From the NCBI GenBank assembly GCA_021030905.1, contig JAGFMI010000022.1:620001-684000 (forward strand): a stretch of DNA of 64,000 nucleotides. Reading direction: 5' to 3'. Below, piece by piece: positions 1 through 11,210 of the stretch. The notes under the pieces were generated by a model. It was not told where the DNA came from. It searched no databases and saw only the letters and a program-made list of their open reading frames with translations. How positions within the stretch are numbered: position 1 is the first letter of the stretch; the number at the start of each line of letters is the position of its first letter. This DNA comes from Pyrenula massariospora. Taxonomy: Eukaryota; Ascomycota; Eurotiomycetes; Pyrenulales; Pyrenulaceae. Position numbers and translations under genes: made by a program.

Positions 1-148
1 ATCAAACATTCGTTGAGTCTGCCTTTCCCAGGCAGTATTCTATGCATTTCCGTTGAAAAGCTTTCGTAAAGGCAGCGTTACTCTGAGGTGTTGAAACTCA
101 GAAGCATGCCTTTCCACTTCCAAAATTCCCTCGCGGATGTCCTACTCT

Positions 149-1510
149 CTAATACTTCAAGATCCTTGGCTTCTCCCATGTGAAGCTCTGGTCCGAGAAA
201 TGCCCATTCTTTGCTGTCCGGCAGTAGATGGGGTTGATGAGATCAAGTTCCTTGACTATGACACCGGGTCGGAGGTCAAAGTTCTTGCGGATGATTTGTT
301 CGAGTTCGTCTGAAGTTTTGTCAGATGTGCCGTATGTTTCGACGAATAGCGATAGCGGCTCTGCAACACCAATGGCATAGGAAAGCTGTACGAGGGCTCT
401 GCGCGCGAGTTTCGAGGCAACGAGGGACTTTGCGATCCACCGGGCGAGATATGCGGCTGAGCGGTCGACTTTGCTGTAATCTTTGCCGGAGAAAGCGCCG
501 CCACCGTGTGCGCCCCATCCACCATAGGTATCAACGATGATTTTGCGGCCGGTCAGGCCAGCATCACCTTGTGGGCCACCAATGATGAATAGGCCAGAGG
601 GTTGAATGTGGTAAATTGTCCGGTCGTCGAGGTACTGTGATGGGATGACTTTCTTGATGATCTTCTCCTTGATCTCTTTGCGGAGTTGTTCAGTAGTGAT
701 GGTTTCGGCGTGTTGAGCGGAGACGACTACTGTGTCTACGCGGAGGGGTTTTACGGCACCATTGTCGTGAGCGTATTCAACTGTAACTTGGGTCTTGGTG
801 TCGGGCCGCAACCAGGGAAGGGATCCGTCATTGCGAGCTTGTTTCATGGCAGCGTTGAGTTTATGTGCGAGTTGGATGGTGAGGGGGAGGTATTCTGGAG
901 TTTCGTCGGAGGCATAGCCGAACATTATACCTTGATCTCCAGCGCCGAGTTTTTCGAGGGCCTCTTCGTAGTGCAGGCCTTGGGCGATATCGGGGGATTG
1001 TTCCTCAATGGCAACGAGGACGTTGCAGGTCTTGTAATCGAATCCCTTATCAGAGGAGTCATAGCCAATATCTTTAATACAATTGCGGATGATTTTTTGA
1101 TAGTCGAGTTTGGCCTTCGTAGTGATTTCGCCAAAAACCATTATCATGCCTAGAGGCGTAAGCACGGAATGCTTCGTGTGAAGGGAGATTTTCTAGCTTA
1201 CCGGTCTTTGTAGCGGTTTCACAAGCAACCTATCAACGAGCCAGTATTAGAGGATAGCGGTTGCCTGGGAAAGGAGAACAGTCATGCCTTTGAGAGAGGG
1301 TCTACGGCTAAGCATGCGTCGAGGACAGCGTCCGAGACTTGGTCACTGTAGAACAATATTAGTCAGTATTTGCCGGTTCGCAGAGACTCCGAGGCTTCCT
1401 TACGCTATCTTGTCTGGATGACCTTCTCCAACAGACTCGGAGGTGAACAAAAATGTTCCTTCTCTCTTCTGGATCGTGCCATTCTGGTGGCCGTTCTGTA
1501 GACTGCCCAT
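149..1510 (-). CDS. SAM2: S-adenosylmethionine synthetase (methionine adenosyltransferase), 4 exons
   Basis: Makes S-adenosylmethionine from methionine and ATP in the cytosol; orthologues are yeast SAM1/SAM2 and Neurospora eth-1. Exons on the minus strand are 1404-1510, 1288-1345, 1202-1229 and 149-1149, giving 397 aa, the usual fungal length. The start is the ATG at 1510, which precedes [20 protein letters not shown]. Signature motifs are GHPDK (about residues 30-34), GAGDQG (133-138) and GGGAFSGKD (280-288). Splicing keeps the conserved run [22 protein letters not shown] in frame. Intron 2 (1230-1287) begins with GC, because any later GT donor would add an in-frame stop. Exon 3 is only 28 nt. 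The identity is certain from the protein; the exon edges are inferred from reading frame, conservation and splice sites. Confidence 0.96.
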
Positions 1511-2498
1511 GTTGCCGATCTGGTACAGTGAGGTCGTCGGGGGGGGATAAGTAGATCTAGACGGCTAGTTGAAGAAATGAATAGCTCTAGAAAGTTGCGA
1601 TGATAAAGCAAGTCGTCGTGCTGTAATTGGCGTGAGAAGGATGATGATGATGAAGTAAGGTAGTTATCTAACTTCGGGAAAGAAGTCGCCGGCTTCGGGG
1701 CGGCGGAGACTTTCGGAGGGTTACCAGTTTGGCAACCTTTGCAGTATCTTAACCGCTTAGGATGGGAAACAGGACGATGATGGAATCTGTAGAAAAATGA
1801 TGAAGTAGTTGGATGTAGGTTGGAACGATGAAGGTGTCTACGAAGTCATGAGAGATCTTGCTCCGTGAAGGCCTATGTCACAGGTTCGGCATTTATTCTT
1901 TTCGCACGGCTTTGGTGAGATGGCGCCATTTTGCACAATTGGAGATGAAGGATCGCCGGTACTACTATTACGTAGTTTTCGTTCTCTACTTCCGGCGGTG
2001 TAGCTGTCTCCAGACCGTTCATTGGATGAAGGAAAGGTATTAAGAGGAGCAAAACAATGTCATACCGCACCGGATTGAGAAGCACAACTCTCATCGTCTT
2101 GACCATAAATGCGGGCCGCGGTCTCGGATTAGCATTTCTGATAGCTTCATCATACCTGTGTAAAGCGCATGTTTAAGCTGCACCACCCAAATCCTTGCGA
2201 GCAGAACCCTTTACCAGCCTACGGAAATTACCTTGGCATTAATATTATAGCTTGCCGGTACGTGATAACAGGCGCACTTGCAAATTTCATGTAATTAGAA
2301 CCCGTGAGAGGACATTGCAAGCAGTCGTGGAAAAATCAATGCCACAGTCATGGTACATGTCTTGAAGGGGAGTCACATGCATGGAAGACAATCACGTCCG
2401 AAAACGATGTGGTATAATTCTTGCTTATGTATCAAAATACACGAAACGCCGCCTTAATTGATTTGTATCCGCTCCTCCAATTACAGCGCTGTCTCCGA
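1511..2498. promoter_or_regulatory. SAM synthetase upstream region and COX13 3' flank
   Basis: No gene is recognisable in these 988 bases. Both neighbours are on the minus strand, so this stretch holds the COX13 3' UTR (right side) and the promoter and 5' UTR of the SAM synthetase gene (left side). A short ATG trinucleotide repeat lies at about 1641-1653. Small reading frames on both strands between 1858 and 2106 lack any recognised motif. Confidence 0.5.
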
Positions 2499-3306
2499 TC
2501 ACTTAGGATACTTGTCGGAATGATAGTTGACCTTGTCATTCCAGCTATGATCATGTTAGTTCAAAAGGTACCCTCCGCAAGTCAAAAATGGCTGGATAAA
2601 GGAAGCAGTCGCTTAATAATCAGCCCGAAGTAGCATTACGTACAATAAAGTCTATAGGCATTGGTTAGCTTGATCCTGAGCTTTGAAGTCAATGGGGACC
2701 ATCTTACCTTGTCACCGTCTCCCCAAGGGAAATTTTTTGTTCGTACGTTTTGATACCTGGACGACCTGTCAGACTGTGCTCAGGATTGTAGCATCCAGGG
2801 AAAACATGCGAGTATTCAACTCGGTCCTCCAAAGGCGGTAGGTGTTCCCAGTGTTCCCAGTGCTCGTCCCCTGTTGCAGTGTGAGATGCTCGTCTAACTT
2901 AAAGGATATGCATGGATGTACATAAGTTTTTTGCGTTGATGCTGGCGAGAATCAAGCAAGGAATCACAACGCTGGAGTCATCAGCTGAGCACTTGATTAA
3001 AAGTTGGTAAGTCGTACTAGATGGACAATCGACGCCATAGATCTGTAAGGGCGGCTATTAGCTCTCAGTTGACAGATCCCAGTGCGTGATTGTACCGCTT
3101 GTAGCAGCCGCATGTTCTTTCACAGCTCTCCTCTCGCGATTGAAAGCATTGTCTTCCGGGCCACGGAGCGGGCCTGACTCTGCTGCTGTACTAGTAGGGT
3201 TCGGCTTTGTTGAGACAGAGCTGTCGAGGCGGCGCTGTAATGCCGATCGGATCTGTGGCGAACGGAGCTGCCTTCCAAAAGTAAGGCCAGCTCTTCTCGA
3301 TAGCAT
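2499..3306 (-). CDS. COX13: Cytochrome c oxidase subunit VIa (COX13), 7 exons
   Basis: A small inner-membrane subunit of respiratory complex IV. Minus-strand exons are 3096-3306, 3018-3042, 2922-2971, 2810-2870, 2708-2756, 2644-2651 and 2499-2544, giving 149 aa. The start ATG at 3306 opens an Arg/Ser-rich mitochondrial targeting peptide (MLSRRAGLTFGRQLRSPQIR). Then come the family's NAF-RERRAVKEHAAATSDLWRRLS segment, a membrane helix (YVVIPCLILASINAKNL), the hallmark WDEHWEHWEHLPPLEDRVEYS, and the C-terminal KNFPWGDGDK and TLFWNDKVNYH. Every junction preserves this order. Intron 4 (2757-2809) uses a GC donor, and exon 6 is only 8 nt (encodes T-L and part of F). It is divergent from APN2, with 310 bp between start codons; this pairing is widely conserved beside the MAT locus. 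The least certain part is the last two junctions. Confidence 0.9.
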
Positions 3307-3616
3307 CTTGGTTCCGCTGGTAGGAGGATGTCCGGTAAATAGCAAGTTGCTGTGTAGGTATGTGGAGAGTCTGATGAAGGAGAGCTCGAGCAGCTTTGGG
3401 GGGCAGGCTTGGCCTGTCTAACCTCATTTGGCTAGCCTGTGGACGTCACAGCTCTAGCAAAGCTCGCGGAGGAGCAACTCGACGCAAGCTATAATCGCAG
3501 CCTGAAAACGGCTTGCCAATTGCGAGGACTCACAAGGGAAGAATCGTTAAGAATATCAGAATTTTTGAGTCCTCGCCTCGAACTATGCTGCTGCAACAAG
3601 GCTTTTCTCCGCGGCA
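3307..3616. promoter_or_regulatory. Shared divergent promoter of COX13 and APN2
   Basis: 310 bases separate the two start codons, so both 5' UTRs and core promoters must lie here. An open frame on the plus strand (3439-3648) overlaps the APN2 start but shows no known motif and is taken as chance. No clear TATA box or named operator was recognised. Confidence 0.55.
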
Positions 3617-5929
3617 ATGGGCTTCCGTATTACCACTTGGAATGGTGAGAATTACTGTAGCAGTCAAATGAGCCAGCACCACTAACTGCCAATTAGTCAA
3701 CGGGATTCGGTAAGCTCGGCTTGCTCAATATTAGTCTGATCCCGCGCCATTACTCGTCTCTAACAAGTACAATGTAGCAATCCGTTCGGCTACCAGCCGT
3801 GGAGTTTTTGCAAGAGCCTCGAGGTCAGCACTCATCTTAATCCAGTAATATCTTCTAATTTTACATAGGCAAGCTTCGACATCCTAGAAGCCGATATTGT
3901 TGTCTTCCAAGAGACTAAAATACAACGGAAAGATTTGACCGACAATCTGGTCCTGGTTGATGGTTGGGACTGCTATTGGAGCCTGCCACGGCACAAGAAA
4001 GGTTTGTATTATCAAGCTATTGGGTTTGCAAGACTGAAAGATTTAGGATACTCTGGTGTTGTAATCTACACCCGAAACTCCACATGTGCTCCGATACGTG
4101 CTGAGGAAGGCATCTGTGGTGTTCTCTGTCCGCCGAATTCTTCAACACCGTTCAATGAGCTCCCCGATGACGAACAAATTGGCGGCTACCCCAGGCGGGA
4201 TCAATTACCGCAAGATATTGATGTCTTAGAAATCGACTCTGAAGGCCGATGCGTCGTGCTCGAATTTCCAGCCTTCGTACTGCTGGGCGTCTACGCTCCG
4301 GCCAACAGGGACGAGTCACGAGATACGTTTCGCCTTGGTTTTCTCGATGTCTTAGATGCTCGGGTGCGGAATCTCGTTGCTTTGGGGAAAAGAGTCATTC
4401 TCACAGGAGACATCAATATTGCAAGAGATATCCAGGATGCGGCTTGGGCAGGAGTTGCTATGCAAAAGAACGGCCTCACTGTGGAAGAGTTCATGAATAC
4501 ACAAGCCCGTCGATTGTTCAATCACTGGGTTCAGGGCGGTCACATCATCGGGCAGAGGGATGAGGATCGAGAAACGCCTGTATTGCACGATGTTTGCCGC
4601 TCTTTTCATCCTGATCGAGCGGGAATGTACACGTGCTGGGACCAGAAGGTGAATGCTCGCCCAGGAAACCATGGAGCGCGAATAGATTACGTTCTCAGCA
4701 GTGTTGACATGAAGGAGTGGTTCTCGGAATCCGATATCCAGGAGGGTCTCATGGGATCGGACCACTGCCCAGTCTATGCTGTTTTCAAAGATAAGGTTAC
4801 GATAGAAGAAAACGAGGTTCACATCAGCGATGTAGTGAATCCACCTGGCACCTTTTACGACGGAGAGAGACTGACTCCTTGGTCAACTAAATTTTTACTT
4901 CCTCTGTCTGGGAAGTTGATCCCAGAGTTTGACCGCCGACGCTCAATCAAGGACATGTTTGCCAAGAAGCCCTCAACAAGTAATACAGAGCAGTTTGAGG
5001 AGCTATCTTCAAATGTCGCTGTTGATGGAGACTCTGAGAACAACACCAGCCTTCAGAGAACCTCGTCCCTCGGCTCCGAAGCAGTCTCAGAATTGGCAGC
5101 TCCTCCCCAAGCTCTTCCTTCGAACCCCGCGACTTCAGAGGACACTGGAAAGAGGAGACGGGAGACTGCTGCTGTCCCAGCCTCAAATGTAAAGAGAATG
5201 AAGGCAACCAACAGTATCAGCTCGTTTAAGGCTTCGAGCGGCCCTCCTACTCTGAAAGGTCAGCAGAGCCTTAAAGGATTCTTTGCACCTAAGACGGCTT
5301 CCAGCACAGTCAACGGCATTGAAGCTTCTGCCACGGAGACCATAAACGCTTCCAGCGCCAAAGTTTCTGACAATGACTCGCGATCTCTGTCCTCCGAAAG
5401 AACCACGCCACCCCCTCCCGATCAAGCATCAAAAGTGGACATCACCCCTCCTCCAAGACCCGCCAACGGCCCGCCATCGCCAACTCATCAAACCCCAAAT
5501 TCTCTCCCTCCAAAGCTACCCTCAACCACCACTCCAACCCCGAAACGCACAACCACCTCTCCCTCAAAACCCACCGTCACCCCTCCTCCAAGAACCCCCA
5601 ACACCTCCCCCTCCAAATTCAAAACCAAAACCCCATCCCCCTCCTTCGCAAAACCAAACCCCACCCCAACAAAAATCACCTGGTCCGCCCTCTTCACCAA
5701 ACCCCCACCGCCCCGCTGCGATCATAAAGAGCCCTGCAAGACCATGCAGACCAAAAAGCCCGGCCCCAACCGCGGCAGATCGTTCTGGATGTGCTCCCGT
5801 CCCCTGGGTCCGAGCGGGATGAAGGAGAAGGGCACGGAGTGGCGGTGCGGGACGTTCATTTGGTGTAGCGATTGGACGCCGAATGGGTTGGTGAAGAGTA
5901 ATGGAGGGGGGGAGGGGGAGGGGGGTTGA
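3617..5929 (+). CDS. APN2: DNA-(apurinic/apyrimidinic site) endonuclease 2, class II AP endonuclease, 4 exons
   Basis: Nuclear base-excision-repair enzyme that incises abasic sites and trims blocked 3' ends. Exons are 3617-3644, 3697-3709, 3778-3823 and 3869-5929, giving 715 aa. The first three tiny exons encode MGFRITTWN-VNGIR-NPFGYQPWSFCKSLE, the conserved start of the exonuclease III fold. Further catalytic-fold motifs are VFQETKI (E44), GVYAPAN (Y171), TGDINIARD (D210, N212) and GSDHCPV (D327, H328). A long low-complexity linker follows, with a basic KRRR patch and a canonical PCNA-binding box QQSLKGFF (about 494-501). The protein ends in a GRF zinc finger (CDHKEPC...GPNRGRSFWMCSR...CGTFIWC). 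This is the full domain set of fungal Apn2. Exon 2 is only 13 nt. The neighbour COX13 supports the orthology call. Confidence 0.96.
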
Positions 5930-7005
5930 GCCTGTTAGGAGGTGACTGGGGTGTGATGTGCGGTATAGAACTGTACAGAATGGAACAGAACATAAGCAAC
6001 CTTTGCATGGGGATATCATGGATATGAAAAACCAGAGCTGGGCGTTTTGGGTGCATGGTAAGAGATTGATTCGAAGGATTTTGACTTCTTTTTCTCCCGG
6101 TATAAAAGTACACGTTTGTCTCGTTGTTAGAGCTGGGCGTTTTGGTGTTTGGTTAGAAGACTTGATCGATTGATTAATGGATAACTCAGAAGATCTGGGC
6201 ATCGTTTCCTCCTGGTATAAAAGAACACAATTATTTCGTTATCTGATTAACTGAACATGGTAGAAAAGAAGTCTACAAGGCACCAAAAAGATTAAGCCAG
6301 CCAGGCAGTTGAAACATCCTCCCATGTCGAACTCTGTTCATTAACCCAACCACTCTAAGTACTATGCCGCTAAATCTCTATCACCCTAATCGGTATATAC
6401 CTATCATGTATGTGTAAATACCGTCTTGTAAATATATACAAACCCGCAGCCGGGGCTTCGACTCCATCCCTTCCGCGTCTTCACCACCTCCTCCTGCTGG
6501 GATCACATCTCCATCCCAAGCGGCTATGAACACGAATACGACGGTTGTCTAGCAATGTCCAATAAATCTGACGCACTCGCTCTCTCCCTTCCACTCTCAG
6601 CTCCAAGAATCTCCAACCGCTGTCGTCTATCAACAATAAAAAGTCTATCGTACAAGACCAAGTTCCAAGCTGTTGGCATGCCTTTCTTTATCAACGGCGT
6701 ACCACGACCGAGCAACCGGCAAGGCCTTGTTTGATCCAAGGTGCATAATCCAGTATCCCGGCTGAAGGTAAAATGCAAAAAGTGTCAAAGTATTACAAGA
6801 AGTGTAAAATATTTAGTGTAGTCAAGATAGGTTGGTATCGTAAATGGAAGACGATAGCTGTGAGAAGGGGTTTCTGGCGTGGTCGCTAAATCGGATGCGA
6901 AGGTTTCGGTTCAGGATAGTCGGTGGGATGGGGGAGGACTTTGCTGACGCTACAGCGGGAGCGAAAGGGAGATCGAAGGACGTTGTCCATTTGGTACTTG
7001 TGCTT
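5930..7005. other. Convergent intergenic region (APN2 / coiled-coil gene) with a duplicated segment
   Basis: Over 1 kb between two genes that point at each other, so it holds both 3' UTRs and terminators. Short frames at 6524-6778 and elsewhere have no recognisable motif. The one internal structure seen is the imperfect direct repeat at 6034-6243, listed separately. Confidence 0.5.
6034..6243. repeat. Imperfect direct duplication, period about 95 bp
   Basis: The string AGAGCTGGGCGTTTTGG begins at 6034 and, with one G fewer in its body, again at 6129. Both copies end in a similar segment: TCTCCCGGTATAAAAGTACAC near 6095 and TCCTCCTGGTATAAAAGAACAC near 6210. The middle parts differ by small insertions. 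It lies in the 3' flank of APN2. Both copies carry a TATAAAA-like string, but no gene starts nearby. Confidence 0.6.
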
Positions 7006-9959
7006 TCAGGAAAAGCTGGTCAAAGGCTCCATCAAAGCTTTGACCTTCTCCTTCTCAGCCAAGATTTCCGCTTGGAGTAGGCGTGTCTTGCGAAGAGCTT
7101 CGTCCCTATGGTAAATCCCGTTAGTAACACATTCTAGACTTTATCGCATGTGGAAGCTATGACATACCTCTCTCCCTGCAACTCCGCAACCTCGATCTGG
7201 GCCATGTTCATCCTCCCCACGACTTCTTCCATCTCCTTATCCGCATCCCCGAGCGCACTCTCGAGCTCTTTGACCTTCTTCTCCAACCATTCCGTCTTTA
7301 GGGCCTGGTTGAGCGGCATCCCAACCCCACTACTCGTCCTATCGAGCCTGGGGCTCCGGCTCGCAAAAAGTGGGCTCAGAGGGCTCTTGGGGGAGAACAT
7401 GGTTGGTGTCCTCAAGCCGGATTTTACGCGCTGTAGTTGCGCGTTATGCGAGTCCTTGAGTGTGCGGATCTCCTCCTCGTGCTTCATGACAGCCGTTTCA
7501 GATTGCTGCTGAGCAACCATAACGGTATCTTCCAGCTTCTTAAGGCGGCTCTGGAGTTCATTGATGCGGCGTGCAGAGGATTGCTGGCTACTTTCGCCCG
7601 TGGAAATGGCGGAAGCAAGGCGCTGACGCAACGTCTGATTGGTGCTGAGTTGCTGGCGGACTTGGGAGGCCAGCGCTTCGGAGCGTTGGGCGGATGCGGA
7701 AAGTTGATCTGCAAGGCGCTGCTCTTCTTCGAGGGATCGAAATGTATCGACACGGGATTGGACTTGTTCGCGCTCGCGCTGAAGCTGGTGGTAGGCATCT
7801 TCGAGGGATTTAGAGAGTTCCTCAGGGATCGAAATGTCATGTTCTTGGAGCAGCCGGCGGAGGCTAGCCGTTTCCTGCTCAGCACGGTCAAGATCCATCT
7901 TTAGGCCACCGAGACCCTTTTCACACTGGTATTTCTGCTCAACGGCGTCATCAGCTCTTGAACGGAGGTGGTTGATCTCGGCTCGTAAGCTTTTAACTTC
8001 TTTCTCGTATCCTTTAGTTCGAGGTGAGCTGGAATTCATGGCACGATCCCGCTCGATCTCGAGATTTTTGATGCGCTTCTCATAATCGCGAGTCTGTACC
8101 TTCTGCCTTTCTAGAACTTGTTTCATACCCTTGTGAAGAGCGTCTCGCTGCATTTCAATATCCTTGATACGATCAACAAGAGATTCGGGAGGCTCGCGAC
8201 CTTTGCCTGTTATCGAGTTCGATCGAGACAGCGAACCAGAACGCGCGAGACCAGTCGCTCTCGAAGGACCGCGAGCTAGAGAGCTCGACCTTGATAAGCC
8301 AACCGGGCTCATCGGCCTAGTTTCTCCTTCCTCACTGATAGTGCTAAACCCAGCTTGCGTTCTCTGCATGTCCTGTTGCATCTTGCGAGCATTGACGAGA
8401 ACATTATTTTCAGTTCGGAGCCTCTCAACTTCTTGCTGTAAGCGAGCATGATCGTAATTTATTTTCGATGCCTCTGAAGCAGTACTCTCGTAACCTTGGA
8501 GCTGCGCTCTTAGTTGAGGTACGACTTCATCACGAAGGTTGTCACGCTCGTTTCGATGTTGTTCAAGGTCAACCTTTAGTGCCGTAAGGAGGTCTTCAAA
8601 GTTCTCCTTGAGTTGTCTTTCCTGAGCCAGCCGCCTTCGGGCATCCTCAAGCGCTGTCTCCAGTTCTCTCGCTTTTGCAACCGCCTCGGAAGTGTCTATT
8701 TTTTCGCGGCGGGTCTGGTTTATCTTGTCTTCGAGTATTTGAACATGCGCTTCAAGAGCCTTCCGCTTTGACCTTTCCTCTTGCCATTTCTGCGACAATG
8801 TCACCTTAAGGTGTGCGCGTTCCTGTTCGGATTTCCTCTTCACCGCATCGATGTCCTCCGATCTTGCGTTAGATTCCGTTGGATATCTAACGGAACTTGT
8901 GCCAGAATCCGAGAAATAATCGCTAGTCCGTTGATTGTACTCTGGTGGATTGGGCGCCTCTGATTGTAGCTTCTCAACGAGATCCTCCAGATCCATCTCG
9001 CGACGGATAGAGCCTGCGAGTTCGGTACTGATTTCTTTCAGCTCCGCCTCCAGCTGAGATACGCGACGGAATAGGTCGCCTTCGGCGGTCGGTGGAGGTA
9101 GCATCGGGCCAAGACCGCCATCATGGAAAGCACCTGCATTAGCTTTGGAAACATCGATGTTCAGACCATTGGACCGCATTGAGGTGTAGGATGTCTGGGG
9201 TGAAGGAGCGTTAGGAGAGGGTATTGAGGAATTTCCTCGGTCAGAGATCTCAGAACTTGTCGAGTCACCACCCGGGGATGAATTCTTCCACGTGAAAAAT
9301 GAGGTAAGCTTATTTCCAACTGGTGTTTTAGGCGCCTTCGCATCAACAGAGGAGCCAGAGAAGGACCTCTGGGGTGGATCAAATCGAGTAGGAGGGTTTC
9401 CATTTGGCTGAACTGCAGTTGTTATGGCACGTTGCATGCCTGGTCGCGGCATGGTGACCTTCTTTGTTCTCTGAGGCTCGCTCGGAAGCCTCACGTGGCT
9501 ATTGCGGTCCTTATCCTGCCCATTGTGCCCTAGCGACTTCGATTCTCTGCTCACTTTCTTCGGCAGCCCAGTGAAGTCGTCGCCCTGCGGCAACAGCGGA
9601 GTTTGCCCTCTTGGAAATCTGTAAAGCCAGGCTGTTAGTAATTGCGCCATCGAAATGATAGAATTAGTATCTTACTGGTCCAGGTCCCGCACCACGAGTT
9701 CTTCCGAGTCCGAAGGGGGATCTGGTGGAATGTCTGCAAATGTCCTCAACGTCAATAATTCGGACGGAGGACCGTTCTCTTGGGTCTGTTTCTTGGGAGA
9801 CAGAATGCTGTCAGGAGGGAGAGGCTTCCTCCGGATCGGGGATGATTGGGGCTGTTTTTGGAAGCTCAGGAATGAGGATATCTTGAGACTGGCAGGCAAT
9901 GTCTGCTTGGAACGCTGAGATGCAGACACCTCGCCTAAGGGCGGATGATCCGACTCCAT
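7006..9959 (-). CDS. Long coiled-coil protein of unknown function, 3 exons
   Basis: Minus-strand exons are 9676-9959, 7168-9618 and 7006-7105, giving 944 aa. The start is the ATG at 9959 (A at -3). The last exon restores a coiled-coil C-terminus (ERDEALRKTRLLQAEILAEK) that would otherwise read into an intron with a clear GTATGT donor and ACTAAC branch site. Residues 1 to about 280 are Ser/Pro-rich and disordered, with many SP/TP sites. From about 290 to the end, heptad-rich Glu/Lys/Arg/Gln/Leu segments dominate, broken by a Ser/Arg-rich stretch (SRSSSLARGPSRATGLARSGSLSRSNS). There is no signal peptide, membrane helix or catalytic motif. It resembles the loosely named fungal 'M protein repeat' or SMC-like coiled-coil proteins, which suggests a scaffold or cytoskeletal role; that is inference only. 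Confidence 0.85.
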
Positions 9960-11210
9960 TTCTGTCTGGGGTCGCTTTTTTTCTCAAGGGGTATCAGTCA
10001 TGGTGTGGATTTACAGACATTGTCTGGGGTGAGCGCATCAGGACCGGAGCCCCAGCTAAGCCGCACGGGGTCGAGAAGACGGTGATGGCGAGGAGGTTGG
10101 GCGGATCCAGGAACCAAAACGGTCAGGGGAGCGGCAAAGAGCGTTAGATTGGTTGGATGAGCTGTTGGCTGCTAACAAGGGAACGGCTTAGCAGCCTCTG
10201 CGGCCCTGATCAACGTTTACTGCTGGTCGACCGGCCGCTCGACGAATGACCTCCGACGACGAAAAGGAGCGGACAGCACGAGTGGATACTTGGCGAATGA
10301 TCGACTAAGGGATTCGCAGATAGTGGCGTTCCAAAACGGTAAGCTTGACGCATCCAAAAGAACGGATGCAAAGATCGGTGTGTCCAAAAAGGAGGTGTTG
10401 TAGCGTTGACTGCGCAGAAGGCGGTGGATAGGCGCTGTCACGGTCGCTACTCGAGGGGGGAGGATGATGTTCGCGACATCCAAGGTGGATACCAGTGGGT
10501 GCTTAAGGTCCTGAGTTATACGCCGAGGGTTGTCTTGAAGCTACACTATTTTGGAATTCTACGACAATGCGAAAGCGTCCGTCGCGCCCATCACCTCCGC
10601 CAAACTTTCCACTTTGTGGACGTGCAACGGCTAGGTAGGCGCGACTTTGAGATTGACAGACTGTCGTGGCGGAATGTAATCAGCACCAGAGCCCACTCAG
10701 ATGCAACTCTGGCGCGTCGAGAACCTCTAGAACAAATGCCTTCACGGTCGCCAATCGGCAAAGACGTTTAAGGAGCTTGAGTGTGCAGCATCTGTATGGT
10801 GCGACTCCACTCAGGCTTCTGGGCCCTGCGATAGGCGTAGGAAAGGATGCAGGCGCCAAGTACCGCTCCTTCGAAAAGGGGCTACAGGCGCTGATCAGAG
10901 GTTCTGAAAGGACGGACTACGACGGCAAAAACGTGACATGCTATGCGTGATCAAAGATTGTACTCTACATTTTTTCAACTATAGACGCTGATTGGTGTTG
11001 GGTTGGCGCAGCCGTTGGATCGGTTGGAGCAACACACACCTTCCACCTTTGATAGGTGTAGCGCAACATTGCCGTCAAATGGCTACCATTCTCTCATCGT
11101 ATGAATTGCACGTCAAAATATACAGAACGCTACCAGAGAGCACGTCGTCAGGGTTTGGGAGGAATGCCTCTAGCACGATAGGCCTTCAAACGAATAACAT
11201 CACCACAGTA
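9960..11210. promoter_or_regulatory. Intergenic: promoter of the coiled-coil gene and 3' flank of VMA13
   Basis: 1.25 kb of normal base composition between two minus-strand genes. Several overlapping short frames exist on both strands (10217-10950), but none has a recognisable motif, a credible splice pattern or a family match that I know. It may carry a non-coding RNA or long UTRs; nothing specific is visible. Confidence 0.45.

Noticed and set aside
1858-2106. Short frames on both strands upstream of SAM synthetase
   Set aside because: Overlapping, motif-free, and located in a promoter and UTR region.
3439-3648. 69-codon plus-strand frame overlapping the APN2 start
   Set aside because: Different frame from APN2 exon 1, no known motif, and it occupies the expected 5' UTR.
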